Assembly: GCA_030065095.1 (NCBI GenBank)
Contig: JASJDP010000019.1
Location: 1-64,000, forward strand
Source of the DNA: Rhodobacter sp.
GTDB lineage: Bacteria > Pseudomonadota > Alphaproteobacteria > Rhodobacterales > Rhodobacteraceae
Length of the DNA stretch: 64,000 bases
Direction: 5' to 3'
Positions 1 to 7,926 of the stretch are shown here, one piece after another. Within the stretch, counting starts at the first letter, position 1. Each line of letters starts with the position of its first letter. The notes under the pieces are model-generated. The model saw nothing but the letters and a program-made list of their open reading frames with translations. It did not search any database and was not told the origin of the DNA. The translations under genes were made by a program, and so were the position numbers.

Positions 1-93
1 GACTGGAGACGCATCGCGACGCGCTACGACCGATGCCCGAAGGTATTCCTCTCAGCCTGCGCGCTTGCCGCCGTCGTCATATTCTGGCTATGA
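1..93 (+). CDS. IS5-family transposase, C-terminal 30 residues (partial)
   Basis: Frame 1 reads 30 residues and then TGA. The DWRRIATRYDR and FLSA(C)ALAAVVIFW motifs are the usual C-terminal end of DDE transposases of the IS5 family in alphaproteobacteria, where they end almost on the terminal inverted repeat, as here. The catalytic residues would lie upstream of the window, so activity cannot be assessed. Confidence 0.7.
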   Translation, partial: DWRRIATRYDRCPKVFLSACALAAVVIFWL

Positions 94-103
94 GTCCTGA
101 CCC
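1..103 (+). mobile_element. 3' end of an IS5-family-like insertion sequence
   Basis: The window opens inside an insertion sequence. The reading frame from base 1 gives a transposase tail (DWRRIATRYDRCP...) that stops at 91-93. The stop codon overlaps a GAGTCCTGACCC motif at 92-103, which is the kind of terminal inverted repeat seen at ends of IS5 (IS427-like) elements, and a TA dinucleotide follows at 104-105 as a possible target duplication. The other end is outside the window, so neither completeness nor the exact target duplication can be judged. Confidence 0.7.
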
Positions 104-141
104 TAGGAAAGCGAACCTCTGACACCCGGGTCGCTTCATCC

Positions 142-1299
142 CTACATCGGCTCAAAGTCGACGCTCTTGTTCCAGTTTTTCTGGCGCAGAGATGCTCTGA
201 GCATCCGACCGATGTGAACTTTCACGAAAAACCCACGGAACGCTTTGATCGGACGTTCGAAGAGGTGTGCAAAACAAAAGCAAGCTGCAAGGGTAAGAAC
301 GGCCATCTTGAAATTGTAGAATGGAGTGTCCGCCGGCAGCACCGCATCCAAAAAGTGCAGTATGGGATAGTGAACGGCGTAGATCGAAAAAGTTCCGCCG
401 GCAAACCACCTTATTGCACGCACTCGCGGTGTATGCATGTCGAACGCCCTGCCCCGCAGAACCGAAGCGATACCGGCGAGGTGAAGAGCGACGGCAAGGG
501 CGATCAAAGAGTTCCAAAGCACCTCGTCGGAGTAGCCAAGCATGACATGGTGACTGGCCGGGGCGACCGCGGCTGCAGTCAACTCGGTGAGGATATCCGG
601 AATCCCGGCCCTGCGGGCGGCGATCAACAAGACAGCCGGCACGAACACAAGGGACCAGGCAAAGATCGGGTTTATCGCGTCTGTCGGTGTTGTCGAGACA
701 TGACGCCACACCAAAACCCCGAGCAACCACGCAGGAAAGAGCGCGAGGATGGGCCATCCGACGATCAACGCGACCAAGCCAAGACCAAGGACGCGGGCGA
801 TGCCGCGGCAGAAGACGGCGATCCCGAATAGGATGTAGTAGGCAACCTCGTAGCTTAGGGACCAGAGCGGCCCATTGGTGCCCAGCCGGATGCGGTCAAA
901 CAGTCCCGTCCACTCGGTGCTCAGCGTGACACCGCGCAGAAGGAAATCTGTGTAACTCGCGGGCTGATAGTAGGGGGCGGGATAGGCTGAAGGTGTAATT
1001 TGTGTGCCGATCGCATCGAGGATGACCGTGAGAATCAGAGCCGGTATCACGACGGACAAAAGCCGGGTGATCCGGTTGAAGGCGTAAATCCCGGGGGTGC
1101 CGTCGCGGTCCGCCGCGAACGCGATCACCAGCCCCGAAATAACGAAAAACACCACGACGGCGTCGCTGGCGATGTTGATCTCGCGCAGGACGTAGAAATC
1201 TCCGTTCGTGAAACGGACATGGGCAAGGTGGCCGAACAGCACGGCCAACGCCGCCGCACAGCGGAGGACGTCGAGCCAAATTGAAAGCCCCTTGTTCAT
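142..1299 (-). CDS. Acyltransferase family 3 (OafA-like) membrane protein
   Basis: An integral-membrane acyltransferase of about 385 residues, expected to move acetyl or other acyl groups onto surface sugars or lipids. The N-terminus (MNKGLSIWLDVLRCAAALAV, then FGHLAH) carries the L-D-x-x-R and His features of the Acyl_transf_3 family. About ten hydrophobic segments follow, and the chain ends in the typical cytoplasmic tail after FERPIKAFRGFF. There is no SGNH domain. The frame stays open far upstream, but the ATG at 1299 was chosen because it overlaps the stop of the upstream hydroxylase gene by one base (TGATG), implying translational coupling. The acceptor is unknown. Confidence 0.85.
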   Translation of the reverse strand: MNKGLSIWLDVLRCAAALAVLFGHLAHVRFTNGDFYVLREINIASDAVVVFFVISGLVIAFAADRDGTPGIYAFNRITRLLSVVIPALILTVILDAIGTQITPSAYPAPYYQPASYTDFLLRGVTLSTEWTGLFDRIRLGTNGPLWSLSYEVAYYILFGIAVFCRGIARVLGLGLVALIVGWPILALFPAWLLGVLVWRHVSTTPTDAINPIFAWSLVFVPAVLLIAARRAGIPDILTELTAAAVAPASHHVMLGYSDEVLWNSLIALAVALHLAGIASVLRGRAFDMHTPRVRAIRWFAGGTFSIYAVHYPILHFLDAVLPADTPFYNFKMAVLTLAACFCFAHLFERPIKAFRGFFVKVHIGRMLRASLRQKNWNKSVDFEPM

Positions 1300-2291
1300 C
1301 ACTCGGCGGGATGCTTGACAGCGGAGGGCCCTGACGGTCGACGCGAGCGACGGAACGCTTTCGCGCTTTCGGCGAAAGGCGCCAGGAGGGCAGCGCGAAG
1401 TGTCGGATGCGGCTGCTCGATCCGGTCTCCTGCCGCGTTTGAAACACCGAAGGTCAGGTCCTCCTGCGCATCCGGGATATAAAGCGTTCCGAATGCCCAA
1501 TCCCAAAGGGCGAATATCGAGCCGTAGTTCTTGTTGTGGTGTTCGACCGCCACCGAGTGATGGATCTGGTGCTGTGCAGGGGAAATGAAGATGTGCTCGG
1601 CGACGTACCCATAGCTCAGCCAGATGTGGCTGTGGCGAAGGTTTGCCCCGAGCAGATTGAACAGGAAATAGAGGATGTTCGCGCCGCCGACCGTCAGAAT
1701 ATCGATCTCTCCGATCAGCAGGAACAGCAACAGGCCTTGGACAAGCCCGACGACAATGCTGACGATCAGATTGCGAACCACGGTTTCCATCGGGTGGGCC
1801 CGGGCCAGGGTCAGCGGGGTCAATACCTCTGCCGAATGGTGCACGGCGTGAAACGGCCAAAGGAACCGGGTTTCGTGATGCAACCGATGCGCCCAGTATT
1901 TGCAAAAGTCGGTCGCGACCACGATCGCAGCCGTCGCGATTGCAACATCAATCCACGTGGGCGCCAAAGGGCCCGGATCACCAAGGCCAGGCGCGTTCAG
2001 CGCGCTCGCGACAAGATAGGCAATGGCAGGTGCAAAGATCACGGGGCCGAAGATGCCGGATACGAACATCGCGTGGTTGGCAAGAAACAGCTTGAAGTCG
2101 ACAAGATTCGACCGGTGAAGATAAACCTTCGCGGGCAGCAGCCATACCAGGAACGAGGAACGTTGCCCTCGCCAAAGCCAGATCAGAAAGGCAAGCAGCA
2201 CCGTTGCGCCAAGATAGAAAAGCGAGAAACGCAAATCGAAGCCGATGACCGGTTGCGCGAATGCGCGTGCGAGTTCTGCTATGCGATCCAT
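1299..2291 (-). CDS. Sterol desaturase / fatty acid hydroxylase superfamily protein
   Basis: A 330-residue membrane di-iron oxygenase of the sterol desaturase family. The histidine clusters are all visible: HRLHH and HAVHHSAE in the middle, QHQIHH and HHNKN towards the C-terminus. Hydrophobic segments lie around them. These enzymes use O2 to hydroxylate or desaturate lipids at the cytoplasmic membrane; the substrate here is unknown. The ATG at 2291 (MDRIAELARAF) was chosen because homology-like sequence begins there. The gene is coupled by TGATG to the downstream acyltransferase, so the two may modify the same lipid. Confidence 0.88.
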   Translation of the reverse strand: MDRIAELARAFAQPVIGFDLRFSLFYLGATVLLAFLIWLWRGQRSSFLVWLLPAKVYLHRSNLVDFKLFLANHAMFVSGIFGPVIFAPAIAYLVASALNAPGLGDPGPLAPTWIDVAIATAAIVVATDFCKYWAHRLHHETRFLWPFHAVHHSAEVLTPLTLARAHPMETVVRNLIVSIVVGLVQGLLLFLLIGEIDILTVGGANILYFLFNLLGANLRHSHIWLSYGYVAEHIFISPAQHQIHHSVAVEHHNKNYGSIFALWDWAFGTLYIPDAQEDLTFGVSNAAGDRIEQPHPTLRAALLAPFAESAKAFRRSRRPSGPSAVKHPAE

Positions 2292-2428
2292 AAGCTTCTG
2301 CCCACTCTTGGTTTTACCGCCGTGGTACACTCGCTTCGGGGCGCCATTGTGGCGACGGCGTGAACACGGTGACGCGGCTGAAGTTTCATTGATCTTTTGC
2401 GCGCGCCGATCCCTGTCGAGGCAAAGCG

Positions 2429-2914
2429 CTATCCCTGCAGACCAAACATCGAAAGCGAAATAATCGCAGCCGCTCCGATCGGCAGACCCATCGGCATCTT
2501 CTCGGACCGGAGGAAGGCCCAGGAACTGCCGGCGCCTGGCAGAAACCGCCGGCCGGCGAACACGATGGCAGTGCCGGCAATCAGCGTTCCCGAGAAGATC
2601 AATAGAACGGCAGGCAAGTGGGCCAATGGAACAAAGAGCGCCAATACCGCCAGAACCTTGACGTCGCCGCCACCGATGGCACGAAACACGAATGCAACGA
2701 ATCCGGCCGTGAATACGCCCAAGCTGAAGGCGATGCGCAGCCAAAGATCGGGGGCAATCCCGCCGATGGCCTGGGACGCCACGAAAAGGCCGAGCAGCAG
2801 CAAGCTCAAGACGTTCGGTATGCGCATCTGCCTCAGATCGGAGTAGATAACCGCAACCATCACGCCGGCCACGCCAATCGGCGGGATCATCTGTACGGCG
2901 TCCGGCAGCATCAT
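2429..2914 (-). CDS. Prepilin peptidase, A24 family (TadV/CpaA-like)
   Basis: A 161-residue polytopic aspartic protease. Both catalytic aspartates of the A24 family can be seen, one in the YSDLRQMRIPN segment near residue 27 and the other in the GGGDVK motif near residue 88, a GxGD-type site. Short single-domain forms like this are the TadV/CpaA peptidases that remove leader peptides from Flp pilins and TadE/F pseudopilins. The pilin and TadE genes of the divergent tad locus carry matching sites. The start overlaps the stop of the LuxR-type gene by four bases (ATGA), so regulator and peptidase are probably one transcript. Confidence 0.88.
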   Translation of the reverse strand: MMLPDAVQMIPPIGVAGVMVAVIYSDLRQMRIPNVLSLLLLGLFVASQAIGGIAPDLWLRIAFSLGVFTAGFVAFVFRAIGGGDVKVLAVLALFVPLAHLPAVLLIFSGTLIAGTAIVFAGRRFLPGAGSSWAFLRSEKMPMGLPIGAAAIISLSMFGLQG

Positions 2915-3762
2915 CGGACTTTGTCACCACTGTTTGACCGGTGGGTGGATCCCCGCTGATTGTTTTCCCTGCGAATGACCGCCGTGTCATGGCTCAGCTT
3001 GTGCAGAACCCCCAATTGTCCGGAGGTTTCGGTCTTGGCGTAGATACTGCTCAGATGGGACCGGACCGTGGTGATCGAGATCCCGAGTTCTTCGGCAATC
3101 TGGTTCGGCTTTAGCCCCTTGCGCAAAAGATTGCAGACCCGAAACTCCGCTCGGCTGAGCCCAAAGACATTGTCGGGTCCCAGTATCGCTGCCTCGCGTC
3201 CCTTTCCGGCACGGGTCTTGCTGTTTCGGGCCTCGTCAATGATCAGAGCGCTCGCGAGGCCGGGCTCTCGCTGGGACCAGATTTTGGCAGCGGCGTCCGA
3301 GATACATCGCAAGACAAATGCAACGTCCTCTTCCGGTTCGGTATCGAATTCAAGCCTGAGAACGTCGGATTCGGTTCTGTATCGGCCAAGGATGACGCAT
3401 GTTGCGGAACACGGCGAAATCCCTTGGCTGCCAGCCGACCGAACCTTGCGCCCGCCGGCCGGGTTCTGAGTTGCCGAATTCGCCTTGTGTGCATGCGTCC
3501 ACTCACGGCCCGCATGGGCGATGGGTCGCGACCGCCCGGTCCGATCCGATACCCGCACCAACTCGACGCTCCGTGCTCCGGTCAAGGCCTGGAGACTGGC
3601 AAGAGCCGATGCTACCGTAAGTCGATTGCTTGCGGCCAGTGCGAACTGGCCGACAAACTCCAGCGCCGCGCTGAACTGCGCCGAGCCGACCTGGCCGGGC
3701 ACCGGATCGGCCCCGACCGCCTGCAAATTCCAGGAATGATCTCTCTGCTCTGCCCGTGCCAT
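2911..3762 (-). CDS. LuxR-family transcriptional regulator
   Basis: A 283-residue protein whose C-terminal third is a LuxR-type helix-turn-helix: LSRAEFRVCNLLRKGLKPNQ, then IAEELGISITTVRSHLSSIY. The N-terminal ~190 residues match no domain I can name; they show neither an obvious receiver phosphorylation site nor an autoinducer-binding signature. The gene sits head-to-head with the Flp pilin gene across about 400 bp and overlaps the prepilin peptidase gene, so it most likely controls pilus expression. That role is inferred from position. Confidence 0.8.
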   Translation of the reverse strand: MARAEQRDHSWNLQAVGADPVPGQVGSAQFSAALEFVGQFALAASNRLTVASALASLQALTGARSVELVRVSDRTGRSRPIAHAGREWTHAHKANSATQNPAGGRKVRSAGSQGISPCSATCVILGRYRTESDVLRLEFDTEPEEDVAFVLRCISDAAAKIWSQREPGLASALIIDEARNSKTRAGKGREAAILGPDNVFGLSRAEFRVCNLLRKGLKPNQIAEELGISITTVRSHLSSIYAKTETSGQLGVLHKLSHDTAVIRRENNQRGSTHRSNSGDKVR

Positions 3763-4168
3763 TCGGATTACCCAAGGTCTTTTCGCCTAGGTGATTGTAT
3801 CGAGTTCAAGCCGTTCAAAATCTTGAAAGAATTAGACAGTTTTTCGTACATTTTTGGGAAGGAACTTTGGCAAAAGCGACGAAGCGCGACAGGACTGTGT
3901 CAGCCGCCCGGTGAATGCGGCCCGGCGATGGGAAATCTGTGGCACAGATTGGACCGGGGCCCGCCCAATTCGGCGCAGGGTTCCCAGTTTTAGCCGCATT
4001 CAACCGGATTCCCGGCGGCACAACTTCAGCGCGAAATCTTCATTCATTTGAGCGAAGAGCGCTGTTTCCCGGCAGGCTACATTCGCAGGATCAATTCGGG
4101 ATCGGATTCCGGAGCGACTGCGGGGCCGCATGATGTGGTCGCGCGAACCCAACTGAAGGAAGAAGTCA
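3763..4168. other. Divergent intergenic region between LuxR-type gene and flp
   Basis: About 400 bp without a convincing gene. It must hold the divergent promoters for the regulator/peptidase pair and the pilus operon. It is less G+C-rich near 3780-3870. Apart from the TTCAAG/CTTGAA dyad listed separately and a Shine-Dalgarno-like AAGGAAGAAG just before the pilin start, I see no clear signal. Confidence 0.6.
3805..3827. promoter_or_regulatory. Candidate operator: TTCAAG-N11-CTTGAA dyad
   Basis: TTCAAG at 3805-3810 and CTTGAA at 3822-3827 form a perfect 6-bp dyad with an 11-bp spacer, about 43 bp upstream of the LuxR-type start codon and facing the pilus operon on the other side. Position and symmetry fit a dimeric regulator site, possibly autoregulation. 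A dyad this short can also arise by chance. Confidence 0.25.
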
Positions 4169-4348
4169 ATGTACAACAAGCTGCTGAAAGAATGGATCCG
4201 CTTCCGTCACTGCGACGACGGCGCGACGCTCGTCGAGTACGGTGTGGCCCTGGGCCTGGCCATCGCGCTGGGTGCTGGCGCCCTGGCAACCCTGGGCACC
4301 GAGGTCGGCGGGTCGATGACCGCTGCGGGGAATGCCCTGCCGGACTAA
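4169..4348 (+). CDS. flp: Flp/Fap-type pilin
   Basis: A 59-residue major pilin precursor. The leader MYNKLLKEWIRFRHCDDG ends in the processing site G/ATLVEY, with Glu at +5 and Tyr at +6 of the mature part as in Flp pilins. A single hydrophobic stretch (GVALGLAIALGAGALATLG) follows, then a short polar tail. Cleavage would be by the divergent TadV/CpaA-like peptidase. A Shine-Dalgarno-like AAGGAAGAAG precedes the ATG. It is the first gene of the tad cluster and is followed by a strong hairpin before cpaB, which fits higher expression of pilin than of the assembly genes. The mature pilin would be about 41 residues. Confidence 0.92.
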   Translation: MYNKLLKEWIRFRHCDDGATLVEYGVALGLAIALGAGALATLGTEVGGSMTAAGNALPD

Positions 4349-4362
4349 GGCAAACTCTGTAA

Positions 4363-4395
4363 CCGCCGCGGTCAGGAGCGACCTTTCCGCGGCGG
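4363..4395 (+). terminator. Hairpin after flp (partial terminator or mRNA stabiliser)
   Basis: CCGCCGCGG at 4363-4371 pairs perfectly with CCGCGGCGG at 4387-4395 around a 15-nt loop, 14 bp after the pilin stop. No T tract follows, so it may act as a partial or Rho-assisted terminator, or as a 3' stability element for the pilin message. Confidence 0.5.
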
Positions 4396-4473
4396 CTGCA
4401 AACCGAATTCGAAAATCGAGCACATGAAATCAATAACGGCAAATCCCCGGCAAGGGGACGTTCGGAGGCATCT

Positions 4474-5313
4474 ATGCGGCTGCGGGGACTGCTTATATCG
4501 CTGATCGGCGTCTGCCTGGCCGGTGCATCGGTCTGGATTGCCGATAACATTTTCAGTTCAAATCAGACCCAGGCCGCGCCACAGGTTGCGGCGCCGAAAT
4601 TCGTGAAGGTGCTGGTCGCGAAGTCCGACATTCAATTCGGGCAGATCATCGACCGCGAGGTCCTGACCGCACAATCCTGGCCGGTCGAGAATGTCCCCGA
4701 AGGCGCCTTTACCGGCACCCGCGCGCTGCTCGGCCCGGAAAACACAGGTCCGCGCCGCGCCAAGCGGCTCATCCGCGAGGGCGAGCTGATCGTCGAAGAC
4801 CGCGTGTCGGGGTTCGGCGAGACGGTGACCATCGTCCAGGCGCTCGCCCCCAATACCCGCGCCATGGCCATCGAGGTCGATGCCGCCACCGCCGTCGGCG
4901 GCTTCGTCATGCCCGGCGACCGGGTCGACATCGTTTTGACCGAGGGGCGGGGCAGCGACCTTCGGGCCGCTACGATCCTGCAGGACGTGCGCGTGCTTGG
5001 GATCGATCAGCAATCGGAAAAGGACAAATCGGCCAAACGGGCGCGCACGATCACCGTCGAGGTCACCCCGCAGGACGGCCAGATCCTGGCGCTGGCGCAG
5101 CGGGCCGGAACGCTGAGCCTGACGTTGCGCACCCAGACGGAAATCGGCGACGCGGACCTGGCACAGATCTCGCTGGCCGATCTTCTGCGCGATTCCGAAC
5201 CCGAACCGGAACCCGAGCCTGAACCCGAAATCGCGGCAGAGCCCGAGCCGGAGCCGCGCTATGTCATCAGGGTGCGCCGCGGTACCGAAGAAGACGTGGT
5301 GAAACTCAAATGA
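4474..5313 (+). CDS. cpaB: Flp pilus assembly protein CpaB (RcpC)
   Basis: A 279-residue periplasmic pilus assembly factor. An N-terminal membrane anchor (residues 5-25) is followed by a SAF-like domain from KFVKVLVAKSDIQFGQII onward and the RcpC/CpaB core (GDRVDIVLTEG, ILQDVRVLGID, RARTITVEVTPQD). The C-terminus holds a Glu-Pro repeat tract near residues 245-265 before a short basic end (YVIRVRRG), an acidic, rigid linker of the kind that spans the periplasm. In other Tad systems CpaB works with the secretin CpaC, but no secretin gene follows here. It overlaps the next gene by 4 bp. Confidence 0.9.
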   Translation: MRLRGLLISLIGVCLAGASVWIADNIFSSNQTQAAPQVAAPKFVKVLVAKSDIQFGQIIDREVLTAQSWPVENVPEGAFTGTRALLGPENTGPRRAKRLIREGELIVEDRVSGFGETVTIVQALAPNTRAMAIEVDAATAVGGFVMPGDRVDIVLTEGRGSDLRAATILQDVRVLGIDQQSEKDKSAKRARTITVEVTPQDGQILALAQRAGTLSLTLRTQTEIGDADLAQISLADLLRDSEPEPEPEPEPEIAAEPEPEPRYVIRVRRGTEEDVVKLK

Positions 5314-6770
5314 GCGGGCGCGGGGGACATGTCGGCCTCGCGCGGCGGCTCTTTCGGTTTGGGCGGTGCGAAAGCGGAACGATCATCGTGACCTGGGCGA
5401 TGGCGCTCGGCGTTTTCATGGGTCTGATCGCGCTCACCTTCGATTTTGGCCGCCTTGCCACCACCCAGTCGGAACTGCAATCCTTCGTCGACAACGTGGC
5501 CCTCGCCGCGGCAGGCGAGCTGGACGGCAACGACGACGCGATCACGCGGGCCACCGATGCCGCGGCGAACATGATCGCCGACAGCCAGACCTTCGGCACC
5601 GGCGGCACGGTCCTGTCCGGTGCCGCGGATTACGCCCTGACCTTCCATGACACCGACCCGAGCCTCGATCCGGCCGGCACCGAGACCGCCGATCCGAACG
5701 ATGCCGCGTTCGTGCGTGTGGTTTCGACCGGGCAGACGGTCGACCTTGGCTTTGCCGCCGCGTTCGAGACGCTGACCGGGGAAACGGGCATGACCGACAG
5801 TGTCGGCGCGACCGCAGTGGCAGGCTTTGCGCAGTCGGCCTGCGATATCACGCCGCTGATGTTCTGCATGCCGAGCCCGGATTTCCGAGCCGACGAACAT
5901 GTCGGCGAGGTCGCGCTGCTGCGCACGGGCGGGCAAGGAGCCGGTTGGGGGCCGGGCGCTTTCGGGTTTTTGGACCCTGATGCCGGGTTCGTCGATCCGG
6001 ACGGACCCTGCGCCAATCTGACCGGCACAAAACTTGATGCATGTCTGATCGCGGCGACGGGCGAACGGACCGCATGTTTCAGCACCAACGGCGTGGACGT
6101 CGCACCTGGCCAGCGGGTCGGGAACTTCGAAGCCGCGCTCAACGTCATCTTCGACATCTACCACGCCACCCAGAACCAGAACAAAAACGATCCCTACTAC
6201 GCCCCGGCGCCGCATGTGATTTCCGGTTACGTCCCGAACAACGGGCAATGCATTGGCGAGAACGGGGTCGTTTCGCCCGACACGGTCGGGTTCCCGCCCG
6301 ACGACTGCTTCGGTTCGGGCGGATGCGCCCGGTTCGGAGACGGCGACTGGTCGCAAGGCCGCCAGACCTACGTCAATGTGAACTACGCCGGGACGGATCC
6401 GCATCCCGGCGCAACGACGCGCTATGAATACTATCTGGCCGAGATCGCGGCCGCCGGTGGCGGGGCGTCGTCCTCGCCGATCCTTTCGGGGTTGTCCGAA
6501 GACGGACGGCCGCAATGTTCCAACAACCAATATCCCGATCCGGGGCGGCGGGTCGTGATCGCCGCGGGCATCGATTGCGTCGCCAATCCGATCAGCGGCG
6601 GCGCCACGAATGTACCCGTGGGCGAATTTTTCGAGCTGTTCATGCTGGGCCCGATCGGCCTCGACGGCACCAAGGACTTCTGGGTCGAAATCGTCGGCAG
6701 CGCCGGGGGCGGTGCGGGCGGCGACGGCAGCAACGCGATCATGCGTGACGTGGTGAAGCTTTATCGATGA
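5310..6770 (+). CDS. TadG-like pilus assembly protein
   Basis: A 486-residue protein with one N-terminal membrane helix (TIIVTWAMALGVFMGLIALT) followed by DFGRLATTQSELQSFVDNVALAAAGELDG, the signature arrangement of TadG/TadE-type proteins with a Tad-like N-terminal helix. The rest is a large extracytoplasmic domain with several Cys pairs. The site before the helix (ESG/TIIVTW) lacks the +5 Glu needed for prepilin cleavage, unlike the two downstream TadE proteins. I cannot see a complete MIDAS (DxSxS) motif, so a von Willebrand A fold is not claimed. Overlaps at both ends (ATGA) place it firmly in the tad operon. Confidence 0.75.
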   Translation: MSGRGGHVGLARRLFRFGRCESGTIIVTWAMALGVFMGLIALTFDFGRLATTQSELQSFVDNVALAAAGELDGNDDAITRATDAAANMIADSQTFGTGGTVLSGAADYALTFHDTDPSLDPAGTETADPNDAAFVRVVSTGQTVDLGFAAAFETLTGETGMTDSVGATAVAGFAQSACDITPLMFCMPSPDFRADEHVGEVALLRTGGQGAGWGPGAFGFLDPDAGFVDPDGPCANLTGTKLDACLIAATGERTACFSTNGVDVAPGQRVGNFEAALNVIFDIYHATQNQNKNDPYYAPAPHVISGYVPNNGQCIGENGVVSPDTVGFPPDDCFGSGGCARFGDGDWSQGRQTYVNVNYAGTDPHPGATTRYEYYLAEIAAAGGGASSSPILSGLSEDGRPQCSNNQYPDPGRRVVIAAGIDCVANPISGGATNVPVGEFFELFMLGPIGLDGTKDFWVEIVGSAGGGAGGDGSNAIMRDVVKLYR

Positions 6771-7273
6771 CCGCCGCACCGGCATATCCCGCCCGCCGTC
6801 TGGCGCGGCTGTTTCGCTCCGAGGACGGTGGGGCGCTGGTCGAGTTCGGCCTTCTGCTGCCGACCTTTCTTTTGTTCTTTGCCGTCGCCCTCGAAGGCGC
6901 GCGCACGTTCTGGTCCTATCAGGCGACGATCTCGGGGGTTCGCGACGCCGCCCGCTATGTCGGGCGCGCCACGCCGTCGAACATCTGCACCACCGGTGGC
7001 AGCCTGTCCGGCATGACCGGAACCGTCACCGCGATTGTCCAGCAGACATCCAGCGGCAACGCGATCTTTCCAAGCTCGATCACCGTCAATTCGGTGACAC
7101 CGACCCTGACTTGTATCGCGGGCAGCTATCGTCTGACCCAGACGCCCATCGCCAATGTCACGGCCGTCCTGCAGATCTCTTATCCGTTTCAGTCGATGTT
7201 CGCCTTCATGGGCGCGACCCTGCCGCCGGTCACGACCTCGGTCACCGACAGCTCCAGGATATTCGGCGCATGA
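6767..7273 (+). CDS. tadE: TadE-like pseudopilin 1
   Basis: A 168-residue minor pilin. After a basic leader, the site EDG/GALVEF precedes the hydrophobic helix LLLPTFLLFFAVALEGARTF. Glu +5 and Phe +6 match the processing rule of TadE/TadF pseudopilins, cleaved by TadV. The C-terminal part has two cysteines (ICTTGG, LTCIAG) that could form a disulfide. These proteins are thought to prime or cap Flp pilus assembly. It overlaps tadG-like upstream and the second TadE gene downstream by 4 bp each. Confidence 0.85.
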   Translation: MTAAPAYPARRLARLFRSEDGGALVEFGLLLPTFLLFFAVALEGARTFWSYQATISGVRDAARYVGRATPSNICTTGGSLSGMTGTVTAIVQQTSSGNAIFPSSITVNSVTPTLTCIAGSYRLTQTPIANVTAVLQISYPFQSMFAFMGATLPPVTTSVTDSSRIFGA

Positions 7274-7926
7274 TCGCGGCAGGGTTCATATCCCGGGCAC
7301 GCGCGCGGCTTGACGCCATGATGCGCAACGAGGATGGCGGGACGCTTGTCGAATTCGGCGTCGTTCTGTCGATCTTCCTTTTGCTGGTCTTCGGCTTGAT
7401 CGATTTCAGCCGCATGGGCTTTTCCTACGTGATGGCCGGCAAGGCGGCGGACCGGGCCGTCCGGCTGGCCGTGGTGCGCCCGCCGGCCTGCGACGGGCTG
7501 CCGGAGTCGAACGATCGGGGAGCCCTGGAGGGCGGCAGCGAGCTTTACAAATTCGGGGCCTCCTGCAGCATCGACAGCGCGCTGTGCGCCGATCCCGGAC
7601 CAGTCAGCTGTTCCGCCGACAGCGCGAACGCGACCGCGACGGATATCTGGGCCGATGTGCAATCGCTGATGCCGTCGAACGCAACGGCCGCGAACCTGCT
7701 GTTCACCTATGAATTCACGCCGGACATGGGATTTCTCGGCGGGCCCTATACCCCGGTCGTCACGGTCGAGATCCAGAACCTGAACTTTGAATTCGTCACG
7801 CCCCTGGGCGCCCTGGCCGCGCTGACCGGCGCGACGGGCCAGCAAGGATTGGGCAGTGACTTCGCCTTTCCCAGCATGAGCGCATCGCTTCCGGGCGAAG
7901 CCTTGTTTGATGGAGTGAATTCATGA
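7270..7926 (+). CDS. TadE-like pseudopilin 2 (TadF position)
   Basis: A 218-residue second pseudopilin with processing site EDG/GTLVEF and helix VVLSIFLLLVFGLIDFSRMG. Its C-terminal domain carries four cysteines (PPACDG, GASCS, ALCADPG, VSCSAD), probably two disulfides. In standard Tad loci a TadE/TadF pair occupies this place. The ATG at 7270 overlaps the previous stop (ATGA). The frame continues upstream without a better start. The stop overlaps the cpaE-like start by four bases. Confidence 0.83.
   Translation: MIAAGFISRARARLDAMMRNEDGGTLVEFGVVLSIFLLLVFGLIDFSRMGFSYVMAGKAADRAVRLAVVRPPACDGLPESNDRGALEGGSELYKFGASCSIDSALCADPGPVSCSADSANATATDIWADVQSLMPSNATAANLLFTYEFTPDMGFLGGPYTPVVTVEIQNLNFEFVTPLGALAALTGATGQQGLGSDFAFPSMSASLPGEALFDGVNS

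Noticed and set aside
7111-7269. Upstream extension of the second TadE-like gene
   Set aside because: It overlaps the first TadE gene in another frame; the ATGA overlap at 7270 gives the natural start.
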